Below, in pieces: positions 1 through 9,427 of a stretch of DNA of 64,000 nt (the stretch's first letter is position 1; each line of letters starts with the position of its first letter). Position numbers and translations under genes: made by a program. The stretch spans positions 1 through 64,000 of the forward strand of contig JBHJNQ010000001.1 of assembly GCA_050330635.1 (NCBI GenBank), written 5' to 3'. Source of the stretch: CADEDH01 sp050330635. GTDB taxonomy: Bacteria > Actinomycetota > Acidimicrobiia > Acidimicrobiales > SZUA-35. A model generated the notes under the pieces. It searched no databases. It worked only from the letters and a program-made list of their open reading frames with translations, and had not been told where the DNA came from.

Positions 1-829
1 CGCCCCCACCACCACCGCCGTCGACCAGATCCCCCTCCCCCGGACGGCCGCCGACCTGGCGGCCGCCCTGACCGAAGCGGAGCACGCGCTGCGCACCGCC
101 GGGCTCGACCAGGCCGCAGCAGCCCCGTGGGGCCGGCGCCAGCAACTCCTCTACCGGGTGCTGGCGGCCAACCCCGGTTGGGCCGACGAGGTCCTGGCCT
201 CGGTCGACCCCGACGTGGCGGAGCCCGTGGCCGCCAACTGGTCGGCCCGCCAGCACCTCCTGGCCCTGGTCCGCAGCGAGGGTATCCACGACGTGCTCCC
301 GGCATGGCGTATCGAGACACCGGCCCCCGCCGACGAGCTCCTCGGCCACTACGAGGCGGCGAGCGAAGCCACCGGATTGCCCTGGGAGGTACTGGCCGCC
401 ATCAACCTGGTGGAGACGAGGATGGGCCGTATCGGTGGGGAGTCGTCGGTGGGGGCGGTCGGGCCCATGCAGTTCCTCCCCTCCACGTGGGCCGAGTGCT
501 GCATCGGCGACCCGACCGACGACGGCGACGCCATCCGGGGCGCTGCCCGGTACCTCCTCGACCGGGGCGCGGCCCGGGATCTCGACCGGGCCATCTTCGG
601 CTACAACAACTCCGACCACTACGTGGGCGCCATCCGGGCCTACGCCGCCATCATGGCCGCCGACCCGTCGACCTACTACGGGTACCACGCCTGGCAGGTC
701 CTGTACTTCACCGACGACGGCCTCTACCTCCTGCCCGAGGGCTACGACGAGGCCCGGCCCGTTCCGGTGGAGGCGTGGCGGTCCGCTCACCCCGACACCC
801 GCTACGAGCTCGTCGTCACCGACGGCTGA
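1..829 (+). CDS. Lytic transglycosylase-like protein, 5' end outside window
   Basis: The frame is open from base 2 to the stop at 829 (275 residues visible), so the gene starts before the window. The middle carries an SLT-type lysozyme-like fold: a helix ending in INLVETRMGR, whose Glu fits the catalytic acid, then VGPMQFLPSTWA, then a long segment with FGYNNSDHYV, matching the substrate-groove motifs of soluble lytic murein transglycosylases and MltB-like enzymes. Such enzymes cleave the glycan strand of peptidoglycan outside the membrane. The N-terminal part, including any signal peptide, is not visible. The C-terminal 50 residues are not recognised. An internal ATG at 158 is not a likely start because homologous-looking helical sequence continues upstream of it. 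Confidence 0.8.
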   Translation, partial: APTTTAVDQIPLPRTAADLAAALTEAEHALRTAGLDQAAAAPWGRRQQLLYRVLAANPGWADEVLASVDPDVAEPVAANWSARQHLLALVRSEGIHDVLPAWRIETPAPADELLGHYEAASEATGLPWEVLAAINLVETRMGRIGGESSVGAVGPMQFLPSTWAECCIGDPTDDGDAIRGAARYLLDRGAARDLDRAIFGYNNSDHYVGAIRAYAAIMAADPSTYYGYHAWQVLYFTDDGLYLLPEGYDEARPVPVEAWRSAHPDTRYELVVTDG

Positions 830-916
830 CGGAGGTGTCGAGGGCGGGGGTCGGGTGTAGGGGGTGAGGGGCGTCGGGGGTAAAGGTTCCGGCCGTCGTT
901 CCCGATGGAGATCGGC

Positions 917-1405
917 ATGGGACTGGGACGAGTCATCGGCGGAGCGGCTGCGGGACTGGGGCTGGTCGGCCTCGGCTACACCGGGCTGGCCGGCCAGGAC
1001 GACACGACACGTGACGACAGCGGGGCCATCGTCGAGGAGGGCGAGCTGGGGGCGTTCCGCATCCGGCTCGGCGACTGCCTCGTCGGCCTCGACGGTGATG
1101 CGGTGGAGTCGACCCGGGGCGTGCCCTGCGACCAGCCCCACGAGTTCGAGGTCTACTTCGCCTTCAACCTCCCCGACGGCGACTTCCCGGGCGACACGGC
1201 GGCCGGCGACCATGGCAACCAGCGATGCTACGACGTCTTCTCGGCCTTCGTCGGCGTCAGCTACGAGGAGTCGATCTACGGGTACACCTCACTCGTCCCG
1301 TCCCAGGAGAGCTGGGAGCAGGTCGACGACCGGGAGGTCCTGTGCCTGGTCGGGAACTACGATGGGACCCGCAAGACCGGCTCCGCCGAGGGCACGGCCA
1401 TCTGA
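917..1405 (+). CDS. Septum-formation-family membrane-anchored protein
   Basis: A short glycine-rich hydrophobic segment near the N-terminus (GGAAAGLGLVGLGYTGLAG) acts as a membrane anchor or signal. The rest matches the actinobacterial septum-formation domain (Septum_form type): a GDCL motif, then VPCDQPHEFEVYF, then two more cysteines (RCYDVF, VLCLVG) suited to extracellular disulfides. The molecular role of this family is not established. The ATG at 917 is preferred because GGAG lies 6 nt before it. An ATG at 905 in the same frame lacks a ribosome site at a usable distance. The gene is followed by a convergent gene after 89 bp. Confidence 0.7.
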   Translation: MGLGRVIGGAAAGLGLVGLGYTGLAGQDDTTRDDSGAIVEEGELGAFRIRLGDCLVGLDGDAVESTRGVPCDQPHEFEVYFAFNLPDGDFPGDTAAGDHGNQRCYDVFSAFVGVSYEESIYGYTSLVPSQESWEQVDDREVLCLVGNYDGTRKTGSAEGTAI

Positions 1406-1494
1406 TCGGAACACCTTTCCGCCGGGCGATCGCCAGGGCTCGGAACTGCCACATGTCGTGCGTCGTCCCCCGGTCGGGTCGGCGTCGGGGGGGC

Positions 1495-2841
1495 TCAGCG
1501 GCCCCAGGTGACGGCGTCGCCGTCGGCCACCCGGACGGGCGGGCCGGCGACCCCGATGGGTTGCACCCAGATCCCGTCGTCGTCGGTCACCCGGGGCCGA
1601 CCGGCGAAGGCGAAGGCGGAGCCGTCGGGTGACCACCCGGTGTGCGACTGGGCATACTGCTCGAAGAACGGCAGGTAGGCGCCCAGCACGGTCGCCGACG
1701 GCACGTAGGGCATCGACGAGGTCGGCGCCCCGCCGTCCCAGAACTGCCACCGGACCGTCTCGGGGAAGGGCCCGGGCGACGGGGCCAGCCACGCCAGGCG
1801 AGCCCCGTCCGGACTCCACTCCCAGGCCAGAGCCGGGTCGGTGGCGACGACCGTCTGCTCGCCGGTGGCGAGGTCGAGGACAACCAGGCCCGATCCCGCC
1901 CCCTGGCCGCCGTCTGCGGGGCCGCCCTCGCTCGCCCCCCCGTCGGTGGTCGGTGGGTCGTCCTGAGCGGGCGCGGTCGGGCCCCGGGGGAGGACGACGG
2001 CCGACGGTCCGCCGGTCGGGGCCTCGAGCTGGTAGGCGATGCGGGTCCGGTCGGGGCTGACCACGAAACGTATCGGCTCGGTCGTCCCCCCCAGCACCTG
2101 CGCCGCCCCGCCGGTCACGTCGAAGCGGGCCAGGCCCTCGGGGCCCACCGCCACCACCGTGGCGTCGTCGAGCCACGCCGGCACGGTGAAGGGACCGGAT
2201 CGTTCGACCAGCAAGCCTCCGGCGATGCCGGCGCCGGGTCGTCCGGCCACCAGCACCACCTCGGTGGACGCGACATGGGCGGCGAGCACCGCCTCGGTGG
2301 GAGCCCAGGAGACGTAGAACGGAGCGGTGACCGCCACCGGCACGATCGGGTCGCCCGGGGTGGCGACACCCAGCTCGATCCCGCCACCCGCCGTCGCGTT
2401 GCGGAGCGAGGCGAGGGTGGCGTCGTCGCCGCTCCATTGGAGGTAGAAGGTCGGAGGGCCGGGGGCATCGCTCACGAGCTCGGTCCCGTCGGCCAGGTCG
2501 TGGACCACGAGGGCATGCCCCGTGACGGCGGCCCGTGACCACGCCAGCCGTCGCCCGTCGTGCGACCAGACCGGCTGGGCCGCCACCGTGTCGCCGCCGC
2601 CGTCGACGGGGATGGCGCCGTCGCCGTCGGGTTCGGTCACGACCACGGTGGGGCCGTCCACGATGGCCAGGTGGCCATCGAGCGCCGCCACCCGATCGAG
2701 CGTCTCGGCGCCGGGAGCGGGAGCGGGTCCGGGGGGAACGGAGGGGACGGGGGGCTTGGTCGTCGTCGCCGGGGCCGAGAGCTCCGGCTCCGACGATCCT
2801 GAGCACGAGGCGACGCCGAACGCCACCACCGCCAGCACCAC
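1495..2841 (-). CDS. TolB-like beta-propeller lipoprotein
   Basis: A 448-residue protein that starts with a short hydrophobic stretch ending in a lipobox-like FGVASCSGS, then a Pro/Thr-rich linker, then a propeller built from repeats of the PD40/TolB type: VWSHDGRRLAWS, LQWSGDDATLA, WEWSPDGARLAWL and TGWSPDGSAFAFAG. This predicts a lipid-anchored extracytoplasmic binding or scaffold protein; no catalytic residues are seen. The GTG start at 2841 leaves only about 10 residues before the lipobox Cys. In-frame codons upstream encode an Arg-rich stretch that would complete a normal signal peptide, so translation may begin further upstream on a non-standard codon. It is divergent from the phosphotransferase at 3041. 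Confidence 0.65.
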   Translation of the reverse strand: MVLAVVAFGVASCSGSSEPELSAPATTTKPPVPSVPPGPAPAPGAETLDRVAALDGHLAIVDGPTVVVTEPDGDGAIPVDGGGDTVAAQPVWSHDGRRLAWSRAAVTGHALVVHDLADGTELVSDAPGPPTFYLQWSGDDATLASLRNATAGGGIELGVATPGDPIVPVAVTAPFYVSWAPTEAVLAAHVASTEVVLVAGRPGAGIAGGLLVERSGPFTVPAWLDDATVVAVGPEGLARFDVTGGAAQVLGGTTEPIRFVVSPDRTRIAYQLEAPTGGPSAVVLPRGPTAPAQDDPPTTDGGASEGGPADGGQGAGSGLVVLDLATGEQTVVATDPALAWEWSPDGARLAWLAPSPGPFPETVRWQFWDGGAPTSSMPYVPSATVLGAYLPFFEQYAQSHTGWSPDGSAFAFAGRPRVTDDDGIWVQPIGVAGPPVRVADGDAVTWGR

Positions 2842-3040
2842 CGTTGCGGCCCGCCGGGCCGCCGACGACGACGGACGCGGACGGCGGCTCCGACCGGGGT
2901 GGGGGCCCGGGCGGGATGCGGGGTACGGAGTCGGGTGCGGGGCGATGGGCCCACGCTAGCGACCGCCGCCCGACCCGGCCGGGTCGCGCCGACCGCCCGA
3001 TCCCCACCGTTTTCGCGCCGACGCTCCGCACCAGCTAACA

Positions 3041-4114
3041 ATGGCTCCCATGGACGCAGGCACTCCTGGCACCACCGGCGACGTGGTCGGCATCGAACCC
3101 GGGCCGGTGTCGGCCTGGCTCGACGAGAACATCGACGGGGCGGTCGGGCCCTACCGCTTCGAGCTCATCACCGGCGGCCACTCCAACCTCACGTACCGGG
3201 TCGACGACGCCGACGGGGTGTCGTACGTGCTGCGGCGGCCACCGCTCGGTCACGTCCTCGCCACCGCCCACGACATGGCCCGGGAGCACCGCATCATCGC
3301 CGGCGTCGGCCGTACCACCGTGCCGGTGCCGAGGGCCCTGGGCCTGTGCGAGGACACCGACGTCAACGGCAGCCCCTTCTACGTCATGAGCTACGTCGAC
3401 GGGGTCGTACTCCACGACGCCGAGATCACCGACGCCGAGATGCCCGACCACGCCCACCGGGCGGAGCTGAGCGGGTCGGTGGTGCGCGTCTTGGCGGAGC
3501 TCCACCTGGCCGATCCCGACGCCATCGGCCTCGGCGACCTGGGCCGCAAGGAGGCCTACCTCGACCGCCAGCTCAAGCGGTGGCGGGGCCAGTGGGAGAA
3601 GTCGAAGACCCGGGAGCTGCCGGCCATGGAGGAGGCGTACCGCCTCCTCCTCGACGCCAAGCCGGAGCAGCGCTACACGGGGATCGTCCACGGCGACTAC
3701 CGACTCGGCAACATGCTGATCGACCCCCACCGGGCCGATGTGGTCGCCGTGCTCGACTGGGAGCTGTGCACCCAGGGAGACGTGCTGGCCGACGTGGGCT
3801 ACGTGTTGAACAACTGGGTCCAGCCGGGCGAGGAGTCACCCCGGGGGGCCACGGCCGCCCCGACCCAGCACGGTGGGTTCTTCACCCGGGAGGAGCTGGT
3901 CGAGGCGTACAGCGCGCTCACCGGCTTCGAGGTCACCAATGCCGACTACTACCGGGCCTTCCAGGGCTGGCGGCTCGCCGCCATCGTGGAGGGCGTCCTC
4001 AACCGGTACCTCCAGGGGGTCATGGCCGACGACACGGTCGACACCGACTCGTACCGCGAGCAGGTGGAACGGATGGCCACCGAGTCGCTCGCCCTCCTCC
4101 GCAGCCTCGGGTGA
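3041..4114 (+). CDS. APH-fold phosphotransferase family protein (ACAD10/11-like)
   Basis: A 357-residue aminoglycoside-phosphotransferase/choline-kinase fold protein. GGHSNLTYRV is the nucleotide loop, YVLRRPP carries the ATP-binding basic residue, HGDYRLGN (His217, Asp219) is the catalytic loop and VLDWELCTQGD is the metal-binding loop. The closest known group is the kinase-like domain found with acyl-CoA dehydrogenases in fatty or hydroxy-acid breakdown (ACAD10/11 type), so the substrate is more likely a hydroxyacyl-CoA or small alcohol than an antibiotic. That assignment rests on family resemblance only. The start at 3041 is followed by a second ATG at 3050. surE follows 73 bp downstream on the same strand. 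Confidence 0.75.
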   Translation: MAPMDAGTPGTTGDVVGIEPGPVSAWLDENIDGAVGPYRFELITGGHSNLTYRVDDADGVSYVLRRPPLGHVLATAHDMAREHRIIAGVGRTTVPVPRALGLCEDTDVNGSPFYVMSYVDGVVLHDAEITDAEMPDHAHRAELSGSVVRVLAELHLADPDAIGLGDLGRKEAYLDRQLKRWRGQWEKSKTRELPAMEEAYRLLLDAKPEQRYTGIVHGDYRLGNMLIDPHRADVVAVLDWELCTQGDVLADVGYVLNNWVQPGEESPRGATAAPTQHGGFFTREELVEAYSALTGFEVTNADYYRAFQGWRLAAIVEGVLNRYLQGVMADDTVDTDSYREQVERMATESLALLRSLG

Positions 4115-4187
4115 TGGCACCGGATCGCCAGATACCAGTCGCCGCCCGTTCAGCCCGTCGTCGTCCGCTCCCGGTACTGTCGGAACC

Positions 4188-5018
4188 ATGACCCGCCCCC
4201 GCATTCTCGTGACCAACGACGACGGCATCGACTCCGTCGGCCTCCACGTCCTGGCCCGGGCGCTCACCGCCATCGCCGACGTCACCATCGTCGCCCCCGA
4301 CGAGGAGTACTCGGGGGCCGGTGCGTCCATCGGGCCCCTGCACATCATGCAGCCGGAGGTCCACCGGGTCGCGATCCAGGGAGTCGACACGGCGTGGACC
4401 GTCAACGGACCACCCGGGCTGTGTGTGATGTTCGCCCGGCTCGGCGCCTTCGGCCGCCTGCCCGACCTTCTCGTTTCGGGCATCAACCCCGGCGCCAACG
4501 TCGGCCGGTCGGTGTACCACTCGGGCACGGTGGGGGCGGGGCTCACGGCCCGCAACGGCGGCGTTCCCAGCCTGGCGGTCTCCCAGTCGGTCGTCGGCTT
4601 CGGGGTCGAGGGTCAGGGCTACGACGAGATGCTGGCCGGCCAGCTGTGGGAGACGGCGGCCGAGGTGGCGGTGGTGGCGGCAGCGGCCATGCTGGCCGAC
4701 CCACCACCCGACGCCGCCGTGCTGAACCTGAACGTGCCCAACCTCCCCGTGGCCGACATCAAGGGGTGGCGCTGGACCGAGGTGGGCCAGGTACCGCCCC
4801 GGGCGATGTCGCGGGCCGTGCTCGAGCCCAAGGCCGGCCACGAGGGGGCGTACAAGGTGAGGCTGTCCTGGGGCGACGAGCGACCCCAGCCGGCGGAGAC
4901 CGACACCGGGACCGTCCTCGCCGACTGCGTCTCGGCCACGTGGCTCAGCCGGATCACCGCCCTCGATCTCGACACCCCGGGGGTCGCCGCCGCCCTCGAC
5001 GCCCTGTTCGAGCGCTGA
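4188..5018 (+). CDS. surE: 5'/3'-nucleotidase SurE
   Basis: A 276-residue SurE. The N-terminal ILVTNDDGIDSVG carries the metal-binding Asp pair, SGINPGANVGRS and YHSGTVGAG are the family's active-site loops, and VTIVAPDEEYSGAGASI fits the SurE strand-loop. SurE enzymes remove phosphate from nucleoside 5'- or 3'-monophosphates and are linked to stationary-phase survival. The ATG at 4188 is chosen because the conserved N-terminus begins there. TACTGT lies 7 nt before it and there is no ribosome site, suggesting a leaderless transcript. The longer reading frame that begins upstream runs through the end of the previous gene in another frame and is not real. Confidence 0.93.
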   Translation: MTRPRILVTNDDGIDSVGLHVLARALTAIADVTIVAPDEEYSGAGASIGPLHIMQPEVHRVAIQGVDTAWTVNGPPGLCVMFARLGAFGRLPDLLVSGINPGANVGRSVYHSGTVGAGLTARNGGVPSLAVSQSVVGFGVEGQGYDEMLAGQLWETAAEVAVVAAAAMLADPPPDAAVLNLNVPNLPVADIKGWRWTEVGQVPPRAMSRAVLEPKAGHEGAYKVRLSWGDERPQPAETDTGTVLADCVSATWLSRITALDLDTPGVAAALDALFER

Positions 5019-5125
5019 GGGCCCGTCGCCGACGTGCGATCCCGGCGGGGACCCCACAGCGGGGTGGACCATGGGAAGACGAACCCGGGGGGGCCGCCGG
5101 GCGGGTGGCGCCTCGACGGCCTGGC

Positions 5126-5131
5126 TATAGT
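5126..5131 (+). promoter_or_regulatory. Putative -10 box (TATAGT) for the gcv riboswitch transcript
   Basis: TATAGT lies about 20 nt before the first riboswitch helix, a suitable distance for transcription to start just ahead of the aptamer. No good -35 hexamer is seen 16-18 nt upstream, which is common for actinobacterial promoters. The 130 bases between surE and this box show nothing else recognisable. Confidence 0.4.
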
Positions 5132-5147
5132 GCGAGCACGGTTTTAC

Positions 5148-5351
5148 GCCATGTGGGAGAGCGGTCGGCCTACCCGGTCGGCCCGCCGAAGGAGCAACCG
5201 CCCCGGAAACTCTCAGGTCCCCGTACCGCATGGACTGAACCGCTCTGGAGAGCGCTGGGCCTCCCCACATAGGAGCCAACCCAGCCACCGAAGGGGAAAA
5301 CGGCTCGTCTCGCGGGCCGCCAATCTCTCAGGTAACCACGACAGAGGGGGC
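5148..5351 (+). promoter_or_regulatory. Tandem glycine riboswitch upstream of gcvT-gcvP
   Basis: Two consecutive glycine aptamers are visible. Aptamer 1 (about 5152-5242) has GGGAGAGCGG, then CGCCGAAGGAGCAA, then GGAAACTCTCAGG. Aptamer 2 (about 5243-5350) has TGGAGAGCG, then CCACCGAAGGGGAAA, then AATCTCTCAGGTA and a closing ACAGAGG that pairs back to CTCTG. The GAAGG and CTCTCAGG cores are the most conserved parts of the class, and a few-nucleotide linker between two aptamers is the classical arrangement. It lies directly ahead of the glycine cleavage genes, so it most likely turns them on when glycine is abundant. The expression platform is the roughly 65 bases before the gcvT start at 5420. 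No strong terminator hairpin is obvious there, so translational control is possible. Confidence 0.95.
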
Positions 5352-5419
5352 CGTCACTGGCATCCCTTCGCGGCGGTGTCGGACGATCGTGACACATCGA
5401 CAACCATCGCGAGGTGATG

Positions 5420-6562
5420 ATGGCCGACACGGCGCACGTCCAGACCACGCCCCTGCACCGCCTCCACCAGGAGCTGGGCGGACGCCTGGTCCCCTTCGCC
5501 GGGTGGGAGCTCCCCATCCAGTACGAGGGGGTCCTGGCCGAGCACCGGGCGTGCCGCACCGCCGCCGCCCTGTTCGACGTCAGCCACATGGGCATCGTCG
5601 AGCTCCGCCCACCGACCGGGCACGACGTCGACACGGTGGCCGACGCCCTGGAGACCGTGACCCCGGCGGCCATCGCCACCCTGGAACCCGGCCGCCAACG
5701 CTACGGCGTGCTCACCACCGCCGACGGCGGCATCATCGACGACCTCATCGTGACCCACCGCCACGACCACCTGATGGTGGTGGTCAACGCCTCCCGTCGC
5801 ACCGTCGATCTCGCCCACCTCCGCCACCACCTCGCCGACCGGGTGACGGTGGAGGAACGGACCGATCTCGCCCTCCTCGCCCTGCAGGGGCCGCAGGCGG
5901 TCGCAGCCCTCGGCCGCCTGCTGCCGGGGGCCGAGAACCTGGTGTTCCTCGACTTCGCCCCGATGACGGTGACCCTCGACCGGGGCGGCACCGTCGAGGT
6001 CGGGGTGTCACGGTCCGGCTACACCGGCGAGGACGGGTTCGAGCTGATGGTGCCAGCCGACCGGGCCGAGGACGTAGCCCGGGCCCTGCTGGCCCAGCCC
6101 GAGGTGTCACCGGCAGGTCTCGGCGCCCGCGACACCCTCCGCCTCGAGGCCGGGCTCCCCCTCTACGGCAACGACCTCGACGAGGGGACCAGCCCGATCG
6201 AGGCCGGACTGGCGTGGACCGTGCCGAAGCGCCGGCGGGCCGACGCCCGGTTCCCCGGAGCCGAGCGGATCCTGGCCGAGCTGGCCGACGGCCCACCCCG
6301 GCGCCGGGTCGGCCTCCAGCCGGCGGGCCGGCGCCCCGTGCGCGACGGTGCCGCCCTGCGGACCGCCGACGGCGACCCTGCGGGCCGGGTCAGCAGCGGC
6401 GGCTTCGGCCCGACCGTCGACCGGCCGGTGGCCATGGGCTACGTGCGGGCCGACCTGGCCACCCCGGGCACCCCCCTCGTGGCCGATGTCCGCGGCGCCG
6501 ACGTCGACGTGACCGTCGCCGACCTGCCCTTCACCCCCCACAACTATCACCGAGGTGCCTGA
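5420..6562 (+). CDS. gcvT: Glycine cleavage system aminomethyltransferase (T protein)
   Basis: A 380-residue T protein, the folate-dependent aminomethyltransferase that releases ammonia from the aminomethyl-lipoyl H protein and makes 5,10-methylene-tetrahydrofolate. Family features in order are HQELGGRLVPFAGWELPIQY, LFDVSHMG, LALQGPQA, SRSGYTGEDGFEL, LGARDTLRLEAGLPLYGNDL and the C-terminal barrel with SSGGFGPTV. Three start codons are stacked (GTG 5414, ATG 5417, ATG 5420); the last is favoured because GAGG ends 5 nt before it. It is under the glycine riboswitch and 3 nt upstream of gcvP, so the two are one operon. No H-protein gene lies between them. Confidence 0.93.
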   Translation: MADTAHVQTTPLHRLHQELGGRLVPFAGWELPIQYEGVLAEHRACRTAAALFDVSHMGIVELRPPTGHDVDTVADALETVTPAAIATLEPGRQRYGVLTTADGGIIDDLIVTHRHDHLMVVVNASRRTVDLAHLRHHLADRVTVEERTDLALLALQGPQAVAALGRLLPGAENLVFLDFAPMTVTLDRGGTVEVGVSRSGYTGEDGFELMVPADRAEDVARALLAQPEVSPAGLGARDTLRLEAGLPLYGNDLDEGTSPIEAGLAWTVPKRRRADARFPGAERILAELADGPPRRRVGLQPAGRRPVRDGAALRTADGDPAGRVSSGGFGPTVDRPVAMGYVRADLATPGTPLVADVRGADVDVTVADLPFTPHNYHRGA

Positions 6563-6565
6563 CAG

Positions 6566-9427
6566 ATGACCGACACGTTCGCCGATCGCCACATCGGGCT
6601 CCGTCCCGAGGACGAGGGAAAGATGCTGGCCGCCCTGGGGTTCGCCTCCGCCACCGACCTGCTGCGGGCGGCGGTGCCGGAGACGATCCGCCTCGACGGG
6701 CCGTTGGCCATCGACGAGGCGATGACCGAGGCCGAGGCCCTGATCGCCCTCCGCCGCCTGGCCGACCAGAACCAGGTGATGACGTCCTGCATCGGCATGG
6801 GCTTCAACGACTGCATCACCCCTGCCGTGCTTCGCCGCAACATGGTGGAGAACCCGGCGTGGTACACGTCGTACACCCCGTATCAGCCCGAGATCAGCCA
6901 GGGCCGCCTCGAGATGCTGCTGATGTTCCAGACGATGGTGGCCGACCTCACCGGGTGCGAGATCGCCAACGCCTCCATGCTCGACGAGGCGACGGCGGCG
7001 GCCGAGGCCATGACCATGCTGCGCCGCCTGTCGACGACCGACCGCAACGCCTTCTTCGTCGACCGCGGCTGCCACCCCCCGACGATCGCCGTCGTCGAGA
7101 CCCGGGCCCGCCCCCTGGGCATCGAACTGGTCATCGGCGACCCCGACGCCGACCTGGACCCCGACACCGTGTTCGGGGCCCTGCTGGCCCAGCCCGCCTC
7201 CACCGGCGAGGTGGTCGATCTCGGCCCGTCGATCGAGCGGTGCCACGAGGCCGACGCCCTGGTGGCGGTGGCGACCGACCTGTTGGCCTGCTGCCTCGTC
7301 ACCCCACCGGGGGAGCTGGGCGCCGATATCGTCGTCGGCTCCGCCCAACGCTTCGGCGTGCCCCTCGGCTTCGGTGGGCCCCACGCCGGGTTCCTGGCCA
7401 CCCGCCGGACGTCGGCCCGCTCGCTGCCCGGTCGCCTCGTCGGGGTGTCGGTCGACCGGGCCGGTGATCCCGCCTTCCGCCTCGCCCTCCAGACCCGCGA
7501 GCAGCACATCCGGCGGGAGAAGGCGACCTCGAACATCTGCACCGCCCAGGCCCTGCTGGCCAACGTCGCCGCCGCCTACGCCGCCTGGCACGGCCCCAAG
7601 GGCCTGGTCGACATCGCCACCCGGGTCCACCGCCACGCCGTGGCCCTGGCCGACGGGCTCGTCGACCTCGGTTACGACGTGGGCGGCGCCTACTTCGACA
7701 CCGTGACCGTCACCGTCGACGGAGGGGCGGCGGTGGTGGCCGCGGCAGTGGAACGGGGGATCAACCTCCGCATCGTCGACGACGACCGGGTCGGTGTCTC
7801 GTTCGACGAGACGACGACGGTCGATGTCGTCGGCCGGGTGTTGGCCGCCTTCGGCGGTGAGGCCGACCGGGCGTCCGAGCTCGTCGACGCCGCAGCGTCG
7901 GCCATCCCCGCCGGCCTGGTGCGGACCAGCCGGTTCCTGACCCATCCCAACTTCAATCGCTACCACACCGAGCACGAGATGCTGCGCTGGCTGCGCCGCC
8001 TGGCCGATCGCGACCTGGCCCTCGACCGCACGATGATCCCGCTCGGCAGCTGCACCATGAAGCTCAACGCGGCGGCCGAGATGGAGCCGATCTCGTGGCC
8101 CGAGTTCGCCGCCATCCACCCCTTCGCCCCGGCCGACCAGACCGCCGGCTACCGGGCCCTGATCGGCGACCTCGAGTCGATGCTGGCCGAGATCACCGGC
8201 TACCACCGGGTGTCGCTCCAACCCAACGCCGGAAGCCAGGGGGAGTACGCCGGGCTACTCGCCATCGCTGGCTACCTCGACAGCATCGGCCAGGGTCACC
8301 GCGATGTCTGCCTCATCCCCTCGTCGGCCCACGGCACCAACGCGGCCTCGGCCGTGCTCGCCGGTATGCGGGTGGTGGTCGTGGCCTGCGATCGCGAGGG
8401 CAACGTCGACCTGGCCGATCTGGAGGCCAAGCTCGACGAGCACGGCGACGACCTGGCGGCGCTGATGATCACCTACCCCTCGACCCACGGGGTCTACGAG
8501 GAGGCCGTGACCGAGGTGTGCCGCCTGGTCCACGAGGCCGGCGGTCAGGTCTACACCGACGGGGCCAACCTCAACGCCCTGGTCGGCGTGGCCAAGCCCG
8601 GCGCCTTCGGCTCCGACGTCAGCCACCTCAACCTCCACAAGACGTTCTGCATCCCCCACGGCGGGGGCGGGCCCGGCGTCGGGCCGGTGGGGGTGGCCGA
8701 GCACCTGGCCCCGTTCCTGCCCGGCCATCCCGTCGTCCCCGACCCGACGATTCCGGCGGCCGACGGCTCGGCCGGGGGGCGCCGTCAGGGGGCCGTGTCG
8801 TCGGCCCCCTGGGGCTCGGCCGGGATCCTGCCCATCTCCTGGATGTATGTGAAGATGATGGGCCCCGACGGCCTGCGTCGGGCCACCGAGACCGCGGTGC
8901 TGGCCGCCAACTATCTGGCGGCCGAGCTGAAGGATGCCTATCCGGTGCTCTACACCGGAGTTCGGGGCCTGGTGGCCCACGAGTGCATCATCGACCTCCG
9001 TCCCCTCACGTCGCTGACCGGGGTCACCAACGACGATGTGGCCAAACGGCTGGCCGACTACGGCTTCCACGCCCCCACGATGTCGTTCCCGGTGGCCGGC
9101 ACGTTGATGATCGAGCCGACCGAGTCGGAGAGCCTGCGTGAGCTCGACCGGTTCTGCCGGGCCATGCGCTCGATCCGCGACGAGATCGACGAGATCGTCA
9201 GGGGCGAGGTCGAACTGGGCGACAGCGTCGTCTGCCAGGCTCCCCACACGGCGGCCGTGGTGGTGGCCGACGACTGGGACCGGCCCTACACGCGGACGAG
9301 GGCGGCGTTCCCGCTACCCGGCATGGCGACCGACAAGTACTTCCCCCCGGTGGGGCGGATCGACAACGCCTACGGCGACCGTCATCTCGCCTGCTCGTGC
9401 CCCCCGCTGGAGGCCTACGAACGCTGA
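6566..9427 (+). CDS. gcvP: Glycine dehydrogenase (decarboxylating), P protein
   Basis: A full-length 953-residue single-chain P protein with both homologous halves. It begins FADRHIGLRPEDEGKML, carries GCHPPT and GFGGPHAGF in the N-terminal half, and in the C-terminal half GSCTMKLNAAAEM, then HLNLHKTFCIPHGGGGPG, in which Lys692 is the pyridoxal-phosphate lysine. P protein decarboxylates glycine and loads the aminomethyl group on lipoylated H protein. It is translated directly after gcvT with a 3-nt gap. The H protein and lipoamide dehydrogenase needed to complete the complex must be encoded elsewhere. Confidence 0.95.
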   Translation: MTDTFADRHIGLRPEDEGKMLAALGFASATDLLRAAVPETIRLDGPLAIDEAMTEAEALIALRRLADQNQVMTSCIGMGFNDCITPAVLRRNMVENPAWYTSYTPYQPEISQGRLEMLLMFQTMVADLTGCEIANASMLDEATAAAEAMTMLRRLSTTDRNAFFVDRGCHPPTIAVVETRARPLGIELVIGDPDADLDPDTVFGALLAQPASTGEVVDLGPSIERCHEADALVAVATDLLACCLVTPPGELGADIVVGSAQRFGVPLGFGGPHAGFLATRRTSARSLPGRLVGVSVDRAGDPAFRLALQTREQHIRREKATSNICTAQALLANVAAAYAAWHGPKGLVDIATRVHRHAVALADGLVDLGYDVGGAYFDTVTVTVDGGAAVVAAAVERGINLRIVDDDRVGVSFDETTTVDVVGRVLAAFGGEADRASELVDAAASAIPAGLVRTSRFLTHPNFNRYHTEHEMLRWLRRLADRDLALDRTMIPLGSCTMKLNAAAEMEPISWPEFAAIHPFAPADQTAGYRALIGDLESMLAEITGYHRVSLQPNAGSQGEYAGLLAIAGYLDSIGQGHRDVCLIPSSAHGTNAASAVLAGMRVVVVACDREGNVDLADLEAKLDEHGDDLAALMITYPSTHGVYEEAVTEVCRLVHEAGGQVYTDGANLNALVGVAKPGAFGSDVSHLNLHKTFCIPHGGGGPGVGPVGVAEHLAPFLPGHPVVPDPTIPAADGSAGGRRQGAVSSAPWGSAGILPISWMYVKMMGPDGLRRATETAVLAANYLAAELKDAYPVLYTGVRGLVAHECIIDLRPLTSLTGVTNDDVAKRLADYGFHAPTMSFPVAGTLMIEPTESESLRELDRFCRAMRSIRDEIDEIVRGEVELGDSVVCQAPHTAAVVVADDWDRPYTRTRAAFPLPGMATDKYFPPVGRIDNAYGDRHLACSCPPLEAYER

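Noticed and set aside
1289..3031. Long minus-strand frame of 580 codons over the TolB-like gene
   Set aside because: The product is Arg/Gly/Pro-rich with no domain, a typical shadow in high-GC DNA. The overlapping frame encodes a clear propeller with lipobox.
6107..8221. 704-codon antisense frame across gcvT and gcvP
   Set aside because: His/Gly/Val-rich shadow with no motif; gcvT and gcvP are unmistakable on the other strand.
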